64,000 nt of DNA from Rhodococcus sp. ARC_M6 (GTDB lineage: Bacteria; Actinomycetota; Actinomycetes; Mycobacteriales; Mycobacteriaceae): contig NZ_JALGQH010000014.1 of the NCBI RefSeq assembly GCF_022810305.1, positions 1-64,000 of the forward strand, given 5' to 3'. Numbering within the stretch: the stretch's first letter is position 1; every line of letters begins with the position of its first letter. The notes under the pieces are model-generated. The model searched no databases, was not told the origin of the DNA, and saw only the letters and a program-made list of their open reading frames with translations. This document shows positions 16,959 through 25,470 of this stretch, one piece after another. A program made the translations under genes and the position numbers.

Positions 16959-17030
16959 CCCCTACCCGATCCAGTACGAGCACGCAGTATGAGGATGTTC
17001 TGCGATTTCAGTACTTCAATCGGGTAGGGG
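16959..17030 (+). promoter_or_regulatory. 12-bp inverted repeat whose right arm covers the SDR gene's Shine-Dalgarno
   Basis: CCCCTACCCGAT (16959-16970) is exactly complementary to ATCGGGTAGGGG (17019-17030), 48 bases apart. The right arm contains the AGGGG of the ribosome-binding site seven bases before the ATG at 17038. If transcribed, the leader could fold and hide the ribosome-binding site; as DNA it could be a long operator. Confidence 0.6.
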
Positions 17031-17037
17031 AAGTTTC

Positions 17038-17883
17038 ATGGGCACATTGGACGGACAGGTAGCGTTCATTACCGGAGCAGCACGCGGGCAAGGCCGCGCG
17101 CATGCAGTCAAGCTTGCTTCGGAAGGCGCCGACATCATCGCGGTAGATCTCTGTGCGCCTGTTGCCACGGCCGGATACGACATGGCGACCGAATCGGATC
17201 TGGCCCAAACGGTGAAGCTGGTCGAGGCACAGGGCCGACGCATTTCTGCCTCCGTCGCCGATACCCGCGATCTTGATGCTCTGAAGGCGGCAGTCGACGC
17301 CGGGGTCGAGAAGTTCGGGCGTCTCGACATCGTCATCGCCAATGCCGGCATCGCCGCGTCGGCAAAGCTGTCCTGGGATCTCAGTCCCGAAGAGTTTCGC
17401 GAGTTGATGGACATCAATGTCACCGGCGTCTGGTTGACCACCAAGGTATCCATCCCACACATCATGAACGGCAACCGCGGCGGATCGATCGTGCTGATCA
17501 GCTCGATGGCGGGGTTGCGCGGCGTTCCGGGCATCGTTCATTACTCGGCGTCCAAACATGCCGTCCGCGGATTGGCGAAGTCACTGGCCAACGAACTCGG
17601 TTGGGCCGACATTCGCGTCAACTCCGTTCACCCCGGCAATGTACGCACCACGATGATCGACAATGAACCGATGGTCCGAGGATTCCGACCGGACCTGGAA
17701 AATCCGGTTCTGGAAGACACTGCACCTATCATGTCGAAGCTGAATTTGCTTCCACATCCGTGGGTGGACCCCGAGGTGATCGCGGACGCGGTGTTCTATC
17801 TGGTGGGGCCGGCGGGACGGGGAATCACCGGAATCGCGTTGCCAGTCGATCTTGGGACGTCTGAGAAATTCGCCGGCGGATAA
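17038..17883 (+). CDS. Short-chain dehydrogenase/reductase, mycofactocin-coupled type
   Basis: 281 residues. Cofactor motif TGAARGQGRAHAVKLA (TGxxxGxG), NAG at ANAGIA, catalytic Ser in VLISSMAG, YxxxK as YSASKHA, and PG at HPGNV. The wording of the N-terminus (AARGQGRAHA, then GADIIAVDLC) and the inserted segment after the cofactor domain match the mycofactocin-coupled SDR subfamily (TIGR03971), which holds a non-exchangeable NAD and oxidises alcohols such as carveol. No mycofactocin genes are in the window. An inverted repeat covers its ribosome-binding site. Confidence 0.88.
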   Translation: MGTLDGQVAFITGAARGQGRAHAVKLASEGADIIAVDLCAPVATAGYDMATESDLAQTVKLVEAQGRRISASVADTRDLDALKAAVDAGVEKFGRLDIVIANAGIAASAKLSWDLSPEEFRELMDINVTGVWLTTKVSIPHIMNGNRGGSIVLISSMAGLRGVPGIVHYSASKHAVRGLAKSLANELGWADIRVNSVHPGNVRTTMIDNEPMVRGFRPDLENPVLEDTAPIMSKLNLLPHPWVDPEVIADAVFYLVGPAGRGITGIALPVDLGTSEKFAGG

Positions 17884-18193
17884 ACGCCAGCGAGTTCGGG
17901 ACACAAAAAAATTGCCGCTGCCGGATGGGTCTCGAGCACCATCCGGCAGAAGCAATTCTCGGCTTGATCAAGCCTTCGTAGCAACAGAACAAGTAGTCGG
18001 CAACCTCATAGGCGCTCCTCGTCTGAAGTAGGAAACTCATGTGTGGGATGCGCAACAAACCCAAGACCAACAATAGATCCATTTTCGCCAAACCGCGCGT
18101 CAAACGGCAGTATTTTTTCAGATTCAGACAATCACGGCAAGCCTCTCATCACCTACGATCGACAGAAATCGCTCAACGCAGGGGGAACGCGCT
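17884..18193. other. Intergenic region between SDR and hypothetical gene
   Basis: About 310 bases. It holds the hairpin at 17918-17949 described separately and, at its end, GGGGGAA as ribosome-binding site for the next gene. The rest is AT-richer than its surroundings; no conserved reading frame or RNA gene is recognised. Confidence 0.5.
17918..17949 (+). terminator. Terminator-like hairpin after SDR gene
   Basis: Perfect 11-bp stem CTGCCGGATGG / CCATCCGGCAG with a 10-base loop, 35 bases after the SDR stop codon. No long U-tract follows, which is common in Actinobacteria. Confidence 0.65.
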
Positions 18194-18706
18194 ATGTCCG
18201 TCAGTTACACCGTGTCCGATCCGATTCATGGGGATGTCGATGTCCTGTTCGACCCCGAAACGGGCGTCGTAGAAGTCAGCAACGGAGGTTCCCTCGCGAC
18301 CCTGACGCGCACAGTCAGCTCCCCACATCGCGAGGGCATTCCGATCGGTACCCGCGCCCAGTCCGAACTGTCGCTCACTCTCGACGGCGACGCTGGGAAG
18401 CTCGAGGTAGGCAAGGGCGTTTTGTCACGTCGTTCGTACACGGTGTCGGCTGTCGTCGACGGATCGACGCTGACTTTCGTCCCGGTCGACGACGCAAACA
18501 GTGCCTTCATTCGCGACGGGAATCGTCTTGCATTGTTCTCGAAGGACGAGGAGACGGATCCTCGGCGCACGGACGCGGTCTGGACGACACCGCCGACTCG
18601 CAACGAACTCGTCGTCGGATACGCGCTGGCCGAGGCGTTCGATTGTGGCGCACTGAACGGGGCCGTTGCACTATTCGAATCCCTGATACTCGGCACTCCG
18701 CAATAG
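18194..18706 (+). CDS. Hypothetical protein, soluble, beta-rich
   Basis: 170 residues starting MSVSYTVSDPIHGDVDVLFD, preceded by GGGGGAA at 18181-18187. No signal peptide or transmembrane segment; alternating hydrophobic residues suggest beta structure. I do not recognise a family. High third-position GC in this frame, against other frames, supports real coding. Convergent with the DUF1304 membrane-protein gene, whose stop lies three bases after this gene's stop. Role unknown. Confidence 0.65.
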   Translation: MSVSYTVSDPIHGDVDVLFDPETGVVEVSNGGSLATLTRTVSSPHREGIPIGTRAQSELSLTLDGDAGKLEVGKGVLSRRSYTVSAVVDGSTLTFVPVDDANSAFIRDGNRLALFSKDEETDPRRTDAVWTTPPTRNELVVGYALAEAFDCGALNGAVALFESLILGTPQ

Positions 18707-18709
18707 TGC

Positions 18710-19096
18710 TCAGAGCAGGTGAATCACCAGAAGGATCACCGCGATAGCCGGGAACAGCATCTGCACGACCGCGGCGCGAGCTTTGTCCGGCGAGGAGAGA
18801 ATCAGGACGAGTCCGGCCGCAACCATCGAACCCGTGCCGGCCAATACAAGCGTGATTCCGACGGCTGCAGAACCCGTAGCCGCGATCACGATGCCGATCA
18901 CGGTGACGACGGCCAGGAAGAGGTTGTAGAAGCCCTGGTTGAACGCTAACGGCTTTATGGTGAGCGCTTCTTCCTCGGACTTCACACCGAACGTCGCCCG
19001 AGTCTTCGGTGCCGTCCAGAGGATCGATTCGAGAACAAAAATGTACACATGTACAACGGCTGCGAGCGCCGCGAAGATGTAGCCGGCAACGTTCAT
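18710..19096 (-). CDS. DUF1304 family membrane protein
   Basis: 128 residues with four transmembrane helices, beginning MNVAGYIFAALAAVVHVYIFVL. The segment ESILWTAP-KTRATFG and PLAFNQGFYNLFLAV are characteristic of the DUF1304 family. Function unknown; family members are often next to TetR regulators, as here: a divergent TetR gene starts 86 bases away with a symmetric site in between. ATG at 19096 is chosen; the frame stays open upstream but crosses the operator. Confidence 0.85.
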   Translation of the reverse strand: MNVAGYIFAALAAVVHVYIFVLESILWTAPKTRATFGVKSEEEALTIKPLAFNQGFYNLFLAVVTVIGIVIAATGSAAVGITLVLAGTGSMVAAGLVLILSSPDKARAAVVQMLFPAIAVILLVIHLL

Positions 19097-19126
19097 CGGT
19101 GGACTCCTGAATGTGCAGATGAATTT

Positions 19127-19166
19127 TGTATCGGTCAGTTCAATATATACTGGATCGGACGATACA
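19127..19166. promoter_or_regulatory. Operator between DUF1304 and tetR genes
   Basis: TGTATCG (19127-19133) and CGATACA (19160-19166) form an inverted repeat around an AT-rich centre with a further CAGT/ACTG pair. It sits between divergent starts, so the TetR product probably controls both genes. Confidence 0.6.
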
Positions 19167-19182
19167 GAAAGGGTTGAGTTCG

Positions 19183-19767
19183 ATGGGCCGATCACAGGAA
19201 TTCGATACCAAGACCGTCGTTGCCGCAGCTCTCGACGTGTTCTGGTCGCGTGGATACGAGGGCGTGTCACTCACCGACCTCGAAACAGTAACCGGCTTGA
19301 GTCGGTCCAGCCTCTACAACTCTTTCGGCAACAAACGTGGTCTCTTCGATGCCGCCGTCACGATGTACCTCGATTACGTCATACGTCCACGCCTGCGCGG
19401 ACTGACCGAAAATCCGGGCGTCGACGCCGTGGATAAATACCTCTACTCACTGAGCGTTGCCATCGCCGCCATGACGCCGGAATCACCACGTCGCGGATGT
19501 CTGCTCCTGAACACTGCCACCGGTATGGGCGCGCATGACGACGCGCTCGCCGAAGTGGTCCGCAATTATCGCCGAGAACTCTCCGACGCACTCCGGTCCG
19601 GATTGATCGCGATATTTTCTGATGCACCGGCTCTCACACTCGATGATCGAACCCGAATTCTGCTGTCCTGCACGATCAGCGCGCTAATCCTGGCCCGAGT
19701 CGACACACTGCAGGCAATCGCAATTCTGGAGTCTGCCCGCCGAATCACCATCGAGTGGCAGAGTTAA
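19183..19767 (+). CDS. TetR-family transcriptional regulator
   Basis: 194 residues. HTH: VSLTDLETVTGLSRSSLYNSF followed by GNKRGLFDAAV, typical of the TetR subgroup with a TetR_C_6-like C-terminal domain containing the SPRRGCLLLNTA motif. Likely represses the divergent DUF1304 gene and itself. ATG at 19183 with GAAAGGG upstream. The stop overlaps the convergent TetR gene by four bases. Confidence 0.88.
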   Translation: MGRSQEFDTKTVVAAALDVFWSRGYEGVSLTDLETVTGLSRSSLYNSFGNKRGLFDAAVTMYLDYVIRPRLRGLTENPGVDAVDKYLYSLSVAIAAMTPESPRRGCLLLNTATGMGAHDDALAEVVRNYRRELSDALRSGLIAIFSDAPALTLDDRTRILLSCTISALILARVDTLQAIAILESARRITIEWQS

Positions 19768-20342
19768 ACCGAAACCTTCGGTGCGAGAACCTGGTCCACC
19801 AACTCGGAAACCCGTAGCAGGGACAAGGGTTCAAGGTCGAACAATATGCGGTAGACGATCGGTGCGACAACGTGATCCACCACCGAATCGCCATCCACCG
19901 CAGAAGCTTCGGGCCAGCGCGCAAGAATCACATCGATCTGGGTGCGACAGAAAAACGCGCATTTGAACTTCTTCGTACCGTCTGGCGCTAGCGCTTGATC
20001 GTCACTCATCAGCACATCACGAAGCGCGGCACGCCCCACCGACGTCGACATCTCTTCGAGGTATTCCTGCGACCACGCCGTCAAATCCCCACGCAGCGAA
20101 CCGGTCTCACGTGGCGGAGCGTCGGGACGCAACTGCTCGATCGACACGTCGGCAAAGACCTCGTTGATATCGCCCCAGCGCCGGTAGATCGTAGACGGAG
20201 TGACACCCGCATCAGTCGCAATCATGGGCACGGTGATATCGGCCCGCTCATGCCACTCCAACAGCGCACGAGCAGACGCGCGCACGGCCTGTTGAATGCG
20301 TGCACTGCGGCCACCGGGGCGCGGACCTGCGGTCGGAGTCAT
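19764..20342 (-). CDS. TetR-family regulator, divergent from MFS transporter
   Basis: 192 residues. Helix-turn-helix ITVPMIATDAGVTPSTIYRRW; the C-terminal region (DHVVAPIVYRILFDLEPL) fits TetR_C_16. Divergent from an MFS drug-type transporter 110 bases away; the intergenic region has two related inverted repeats, one near each start, so the protein probably represses both genes until a ligand binds. Ligand unknown. Confidence 0.88.
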   Translation of the reverse strand: MTPTAGPRPGGRSARIQQAVRASARALLEWHERADITVPMIATDAGVTPSTIYRRWGDINEVFADVSIEQLRPDAPPRETGSLRGDLTAWSQEYLEEMSTSVGRAALRDVLMSDDQALAPDGTKKFKCAFFCRTQIDVILARWPEASAVDGDSVVDHVVAPIVYRILFDLEPLSLLRVSELVDQVLAPKVSV

Positions 20343-20354
20343 AGATCCGATACT

Positions 20355-20415
20355 AACGCAAAGATATTGCGTTAAGCCAGGGCTGGGCGTACCGTCCTAA
20401 AAGCAAAGAATTTGC
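20355..20415. promoter_or_regulatory. Pair of related operators between tetR and MFS genes
   Basis: Site 1: AACGCAA-N5-TTGCGTT (20355-20373). Site 2: GCAAA-GAA-TTTGC (20403-20415), followed by GTTT. Both share GCAAAGA and TTGCGTT elements. One site lies next to each divergent start, as expected for a TetR protein controlling itself and the transporter. Confidence 0.65.
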
Positions 20416-20451
20416 GTTTGATCCCCTTAGCCGTACCGAAAGCCCCACGCG

Positions 20452-21690
20452 ATGACAACAACCGTTTTACAGAAGACTGTGGGCACCACACGCCCCAGCC
20501 TCGGCCGTGGCGCCTCGTTCACACTCATCGCGGTCATCATCGCCACCTTCCTCGGCGCGTCCGCTACTCCAACCCCTCTGTATGAGCACTACCAGCAACT
20601 GTGGGGATTCTCCTCGCTCGGATCGACGCTCGTCTTCGGCATCTACGCTCTGGCACTGCTCGCGACGCTATTGACGGCCGGGTCACTGTCCGACCACATC
20701 GGCCGTCGGCCAGTCCTTCTCGGAGCCCTTGCCCTCGAAGCATTTTCGCTGGCTCTCTTCGCGTCGGCCGACGGCTTGACCATGTTGCTCATTGCCCGCG
20801 TCATACAAGGGATCGCTACCGGCGCTGCCATCAGCACGCTGGGTTCTTCCCTCATCGACCTCGAACGCACACCGGGACGGGGCGCAGTCATCAACAGCGT
20901 TGCTCCGACGGTTGGCCTGGCCGTCGGCGCTGTGGGTTCCAGCCTCATCACCGAACATCTCCCGCGCCCCACCAGCACTGTCTATCTTGTCCTCCTCGTC
21001 ATCGTCATACTCGAAATCCTTGGTGTCTGGGCAGTTCCCGAAACTTCCGGCGGACGGTCCGGTGCCTGGAAATCCATGAGGCCAACCCTCTCTGTTCCAC
21101 GGGAGGCGCGCACGATGATCGCGCTGACTGCACCGTGCTTGATTGCAGTCTGGGCGCTGGGTGGCTTCTACCTCTCACTCGGGCCAGCCTTGGCGCGCAA
21201 CGCACTTGACGTCCACAGCTCGTTCATCGGCGCGGTCATGGTCGCCACACTCACCGGATTCGGTGCCGCCGCTGTGCTCACGTTCCGCAGTCTCGGCGGT
21301 CGGACAGTCATGCTGATCGGCACCACCACGTTGATTCTGGGCGTCGGAATCACCCTTTTGGGTGCCGAAATCTCTTCCACCGTGGCGATTTTTGCCGGAA
21401 CTGCCATCGCAGGAGTTGGATTCGGGGCAGGCTTCCAGGGAACGATTCTCACCGTCATGCCACTCGCCGACAATCACCAGCGGGCAGGCCTACTGTCCAC
21501 CGTGTACGTCATCGCCTACCTCGCCAATAGCCTTCCGGCATTGGTCGCGGGCTATCTCGTCGGCAAGATCGGACTGGTCGACACCACCCGCGGCTACGGC
21601 GCGTTTGTCATGGTCTTGGCGGCAGCGGCATTGATCGGACTCCTGGCCACCGGCGAGCGGAAGACGTCGGTGCCGTCGGTCATCGAGTAG
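20452..21690 (+). CDS. MFS transporter
   Basis: 412 residues with 12 predicted transmembrane helices. The motif A loop between helices 2 and 3 is SLSDHIGRRPVLLGAL. The protein is of the drug:H+ antiporter type by length and helix pattern; substrate not evident. Regulated by the divergent TetR gene. Start ATG 20452 without a strong ribosome-binding site. Convergent with the photolyase gene, 9 bases apart. Confidence 0.87.
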   Translation: MTTTVLQKTVGTTRPSLGRGASFTLIAVIIATFLGASATPTPLYEHYQQLWGFSSLGSTLVFGIYALALLATLLTAGSLSDHIGRRPVLLGALALEAFSLALFASADGLTMLLIARVIQGIATGAAISTLGSSLIDLERTPGRGAVINSVAPTVGLAVGAVGSSLITEHLPRPTSTVYLVLLVIVILEILGVWAVPETSGGRSGAWKSMRPTLSVPREARTMIALTAPCLIAVWALGGFYLSLGPALARNALDVHSSFIGAVMVATLTGFGAAAVLTFRSLGGRTVMLIGTTTLILGVGITLLGAEISSTVAIFAGTAIAGVGFGAGFQGTILTVMPLADNHQRAGLLSTVYVIAYLANSLPALVAGYLVGKIGLVDTTRGYGAFVMVLAAAALIGLLATGERKTSVPSVIE

Positions 21691-21699
21691 TCGCCCCGC

Positions 21700-23046
21700 T
21701 CAGCCCTTGATCTCGGCGTACCGCTTCAGCGCCTCCTCACGCTCGTGAGCGTGGTCCACGATCGGATCCGGATAGCCCACTGGGCGTATCCCTTTCGGTG
21801 AATGCACAGCTTTACCCGGAATCCCCCGCAGTTCGGGAACCCACCGCCGAACGTAGTTGCCTTCGGGATCGAACTTCTCACCCTGCGTGGTCGGATTGAA
21901 CACCCGAAAGAACGGTGACGCATCGGTTCCCGAACCGGCGGTCCATTGCCAGCCATGCTGATTGGATGCCAAATCGCCGTCCACCAGGTGCGCCATGAAG
22001 TGGCGAGCACCGCGCCACCACGGAATATGCAAGTCCTTCACCAGGAATGACGCAACGATCATCCGGACCCGATTGTGCATCCAATGCTCGGACGCCAGTT
22101 GACGCATCCCGGCGTCGACGATCGGAAAGCCTGTCTTACCCTCGCACCATGCCTGAAATGCCACGTCCGAGTCGGTACCGCGGTCGTGGCGCAAACGGTC
22201 GAACTTCGCGTCGTAGTTTTCGCGCGCACTGTCCGGCCGCTGAAACAGGATGTCCGCGTAGAAATCTCGCCAGGCCAGCTGGCGACGGTAGGCTTGCGGT
22301 CCGTCGCCGGTACGCCTCGATAAATCCGCCAACATGGTTCGCGGATGAATGGTGCCGTATTTCAAGGGAATCGACATCCGACTCGTCGTATCGAGGTCGG
22401 GCCGGTTGCGTTCGTCGTCGTACCGAACAAGACTGTTCTCGCAGTAGTCTTTCCACTGTTCGAGCGCGCTGATCTCACCGGCCGGGTAGAGAATCTTCCC
22501 GTTCGCCGCGGGAATTTCCTCACGCGGAGGTCCACCATCGAGATCGTCCGGATCGAGCCATCGGACTGTCTGCGCATCTGTTGCAGCCGGTCCTCGCCAG
22601 CCATGTTCCATCCACCGACGGAAATACGGTGTGAATACCTTGTACGGATCGCCGTCTGCTTTGGTGACGCGCCCCGGCGCAACGGCGTAGGGCGATCCCG
22701 TCGCGATCAGGTCTATCTGCCTCACCACCGCCGCATCTCGCCGCCGTCCGTACGGTCCATAGTCGGCACTGATGTGAACTTCCTTGGCACCAACGGATTC
22801 CGCTACGCGTGGGACCACGTCGACCGGATCACCGCGAACAACCATCAGACGTCCGCCCAGTTGCTGGTCGAGCGCCGTCAAATTGGCAAACAGTTGATCT
22901 TGGCGGGGCGATCCCGCCGGCCCGAGCAGCTTCTCGTCGAGGACGAACAGCCCCAACGCTTCTCCCCCGGAATCAGCTGCAGCAGTGAGCGAAGGAAGAT
23001 CGCTTACCCTCAGGTCACGGCGAAACCAGACGACAGAGTTGTTCAC
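21700..23046 (-). CDS. phr: Deoxyribodipyrimidine photolyase (class I CPD type)
   Basis: 448 residues. N-terminal antenna-binding Rossmann domain (VVWFRRDLRVSDLPSL), C-terminal FAD domain with RQLAWRDFYADIL, CEGKTGFPIVDAGMRQL, HNRVRMIVASFLVKDL and DGDLASNQHGWQW. It uses blue light and FADH- to split cyclobutane pyrimidine dimers in DNA. Length and motifs are normal for class I. No SOS box or light-regulator gene was noticed nearby. Confidence 0.93.
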   Translation of the reverse strand: MNNSVVWFRRDLRVSDLPSLTAAADSGGEALGLFVLDEKLLGPAGSPRQDQLFANLTALDQQLGGRLMVVRGDPVDVVPRVAESVGAKEVHISADYGPYGRRRDAAVVRQIDLIATGSPYAVAPGRVTKADGDPYKVFTPYFRRWMEHGWRGPAATDAQTVRWLDPDDLDGGPPREEIPAANGKILYPAGEISALEQWKDYCENSLVRYDDERNRPDLDTTSRMSIPLKYGTIHPRTMLADLSRRTGDGPQAYRRQLAWRDFYADILFQRPDSARENYDAKFDRLRHDRGTDSDVAFQAWCEGKTGFPIVDAGMRQLASEHWMHNRVRMIVASFLVKDLHIPWWRGARHFMAHLVDGDLASNQHGWQWTAGSGTDASPFFRVFNPTTQGEKFDPEGNYVRRWVPELRGIPGKAVHSPKGIRPVGYPDPIVDHAHEREEALKRYAEIKG

Positions 23047-23056
23047 ACCCTCGAGC

Positions 23057-24058
23057 CTACCGACTACTCAGCGCGGGCTCGGGCTCCGACACCAGCGATG
23101 GCGCCTTCTTCATTCCCGCAACCACGCACAACGTAATTCCGACGGCAATCCAGCACGTCAGCACCAAAATTGGCTTCGCCGCACCATGGCCGTCGAAGAA
23201 CGCCAACGAACGGACCGCAGCACCAGCAGCACCCGGCGGGAGCAACTGCCCGAAGGCGCCCCAGCCTGCCGGCAGCCACGCGCCCGTGGTTGCCATTCCG
23301 GAAAGCGGGTTGGCCACGAACATCATGAGAACGGCCCCGAGCGCGAAACCCTTCATACCCAGCAAGGATTCAAGACCCAGAATGGTCAGGGAAATCGCGG
23401 AAATTCCCAGTGCGAGAGCCAATGAGGTGAGGACATAGTTGCCGTCCAGGCTGTGGGTGCCGAACTGCAGAATGGCCGTCAAAGCAAAGCCCGCGACCAC
23501 CGCGATACCGGTGGCGCTGGACACCCGCTTGCCGATACTGCGCGGAAACAGTTGCACCAGAACAATAGCGGGCATCATGCCGCCGAAGACCAGCGGCAAA
23601 GCGAGAGCGGTGAGCCCGGCGCCGGCCGGGTCGTCCTTCGTCAGAGGAACGACGTCTTCGACGACCACCTCGGTCCCGGAAGCTTCGGACAGTGCACTTG
23701 CCACGCCGGTCAGGGTTTGAGCAATGGGCGTACCTCCGGCGGAAGCGATCAACATTCGTGAACCATTCGCATCCACGACAATTCCGCCGACCACGTCCCG
23801 GTTTCGGATTGCGTCGCGAACAGCATCCTCGTCAGCGAACTCGTCGAACGCGAATGCACCCGGCTTGTTCTCGCCGAGCGACGCCGTGATCTGCGTCGTC
23901 GCCGGGGCGGGACCGGCGATTCCCAGCTTCAATCCGTGCGCGCCACTGTTGACCGAAGGCAAGACAAACGCCAGGAGCATAAGACCGATGACGGCGGAGA
24001 GGCCGAGCACCACGGCCAGTAGTTTCTTGCCGTCCTTCGGATCGGAGACAGTCTCCAT
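23057..24058 (-). CDS. ABC-2/YhgE-like membrane protein
   Basis: 333 residues. One N-terminal transmembrane helix, an extracytoplasmic domain of ~120 residues (about 40-160), then five helices ending near residue 320. This is the plan of YhgE/Pip and ABC-2 permease-like proteins used in export or envelope functions. No ATPase gene is beside it. It is divergent from a TetR gene (92 bases between starts), which probably represses it. Substrate unknown. Confidence 0.75.
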   Translation of the reverse strand: METVSDPKDGKKLLAVVLGLSAVIGLMLLAFVLPSVNSGAHGLKLGIAGPAPATTQITASLGENKPGAFAFDEFADEDAVRDAIRNRDVVGGIVVDANGSRMLIASAGGTPIAQTLTGVASALSEASGTEVVVEDVVPLTKDDPAGAGLTALALPLVFGGMMPAIVLVQLFPRSIGKRVSSATGIAVVAGFALTAILQFGTHSLDGNYVLTSLALALGISAISLTILGLESLLGMKGFALGAVLMMFVANPLSGMATTGAWLPAGWGAFGQLLPPGAAGAAVRSLAFFDGHGAAKPILVLTCWIAVGITLCVVAGMKKAPSLVSEPEPALSSR

Positions 24059-24111
24059 GAATAACCCCTTCGCAAGTGGAGGATTTCCCTCCGGCTCTTG
24101 TGGAAGATATT

Positions 24112-24144
24112 CCTCCGGTTATGATGTGTTGTCAATACCGGAGG
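24112..24144. promoter_or_regulatory. Inverted repeat between ABC-2-like and tetR genes, overlapping the tetR ribosome-binding site
   Basis: CCTCCGGT (24112-24119) and ACCGGAGG (24137-24144), 17-base spacer. The right arm includes the GGAGG of the tetR gene that starts at 24151. A third partial copy of the half-site, CCCTCCGG, lies at 24088-24094. Confidence 0.6.
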
Positions 24145-24150
24145 TGTGAA

Positions 24151-24726
24151 ATGAGAGCCGATGCGCTCGAACGCAGGAATGCGATAGTCGGGGCCGCGCG
24201 CGCGGTGTTCACACAGCGCGGGCACGACGCGCCGCTCGACGCCGTTGCCGAACTCGCCAATGTCGGCATCGCCACGCTCTACCGAAATTTTCCGACGCGC
24301 GAGGACTTGGTGACGGCCGTTGCCGTCGCGACGCTCACCGACGCTCGAGAAGCCGCCGAAACCGCACTCGCAGGAATGCCAACCGATCCGAGTCTGGCCT
24401 GGCAAAGCTTGGTAGACCGACTCGTAGAGCTGAAGTTGGGCGCGCTCATCCCGGCACTGGTCGAGCGTAGTTTCGCGGAGTTCCCACCGAAGGTTCTCGA
24501 GGCCCGCGAACTGACCAAAACCCAGATGACCGCCGCAATCCGCGCCGCACAATCCGCCGGACTCGTCCGGCCTGACCTGCACCCATTCGAGTTCGTCCTG
24601 GCTCTGGCCCGGCTGACCCGCCCCCACCCCGAACTGTCGGACGAGGCGATACCGAACCTCGTTCCACGGCTGGTTGCCATATTCGTGGCAGGCCTACGAC
24701 CGGACGGCACCGACTTGCCGGTCTGA
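24151..24726 (+). CDS. TetR-family transcriptional regulator
   Basis: 191 residues. HTH PLDAVAELANVGIATLYRNFPTR is the classic TetR recognition helix. C-terminal segment LALARLTRPHPELSDEAIPNLVPRLVAIFVAGL resembles the SBDF/TetR_C subgroup common in Actinobacteria. ATG at 24151 is preferred because of GGAGGTGTGAA; the frame is open to 24076 across the operator. Probably controls the divergent membrane protein and itself. Confidence 0.87.
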   Translation: MRADALERRNAIVGAARAVFTQRGHDAPLDAVAELANVGIATLYRNFPTREDLVTAVAVATLTDAREAAETALAGMPTDPSLAWQSLVDRLVELKLGALIPALVERSFAEFPPKVLEARELTKTQMTAAIRAAQSAGLVRPDLHPFEFVLALARLTRPHPELSDEAIPNLVPRLVAIFVAGLRPDGTDLPV

Positions 24727-24750
24727 TTAACAAAACTGCCATTCCTGGCA

Positions 24751-25470
24751 GTGCACAATGGGACGGTGACCGAGACACCGCTCATCCTCGTGGTCGACGA
24801 CGACGCCGACGTCCGCACCTCACTCGAACGTGGGCTGCGGCTTTCGGGGTTCTCGGTCCTGACTGCTGTCGACGGCGCGGACGCCCTCCGGGTGATCGCG
24901 AACAAGCACCCGGACGCGGTAGTTCTCGACATCAACATGCCCGTCCTCGACGGCACCGGAGTGGTGACGGCCTTGCGCGCGGCCGGCAACGAGATACCCA
25001 TCTGCGTGCTCAGCGCCAGAAACTCCGTCGACGACAGGATTGCCGGACTGGAATCCGGTGCCGACGATTACATGGTCAAACCGTTTGTCCTCGCCGAATT
25101 GGTAGCGCGCGTCCGCGCGATGCTGAGGCGGAGCAATGCCCCCGCCGGCGACCACTCCGGCGCCGCCAACACCCTGCGCATCGGAAACCTCGACATCGAC
25201 CTTTCCGGTCGACGCGTTCGCGTCGACGGCAACGAAGTACCTCTGACCAAGCGCGAATTCGAATTGCTCGAAGTCCTGGCCCACAACTCGGGAATCGTCC
25301 TCACTCGCGAACGCCTCCTCGAACTCGTGTGGGGGTACGACTTCGTAGCGGACACCAACGTCGTCGACGTGTTCATCGGGTACCTTCGCCGAAAATTCGA
25401 GTCCGGCGGATCGCCCCGCCTACTCCATACCGTCCGCGGCGTCGGATTTGTTCTTCGGGAAAATCCGTGA
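24751..25470 (+). CDS. prrA: Two-component response regulator PrrA (OmpR family)
   Basis: 239 residues. Receiver domain with acidic pocket VVDDDAD, phospho-acceptor Asp in [13 protein letters not shown], Lys in [13 protein letters not shown]-terminal winged helix with [13 protein letters not shown] and [15 protein letters not shown]. Close to mycobacterial PrrA (Rv0903c, recalled), needed for nitrogen/hypoxia responses and viability there. GTG at 24751 or GTG at 24766. The kinase gene follows with a GTGA overlap. Confidence 0.9.
   Translation: MHNGTVTETPLILVVDDDADVRTSLERGLRLSGFSVLTAVDGADALRVIANKHPDAVVLDINMPVLDGTGVVTALRAAGNEIPICVLSARNSVDDRIAGLESGADDYMVKPFVLAELVARVRAMLRRSNAPAGDHSGAANTLRIGNLDIDLSGRRVRVDGNEVPLTKREFELLEVLAHNSGIVLTRERLLELVWGYDFVADTNVVDVFIGYLRRKFESGGSPRLLHTVRGVGFVLRENP

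Noticed and set aside
22345-23136. 263-residue open frame antisense to photolyase
   Set aside because: Shadow frame without motifs.
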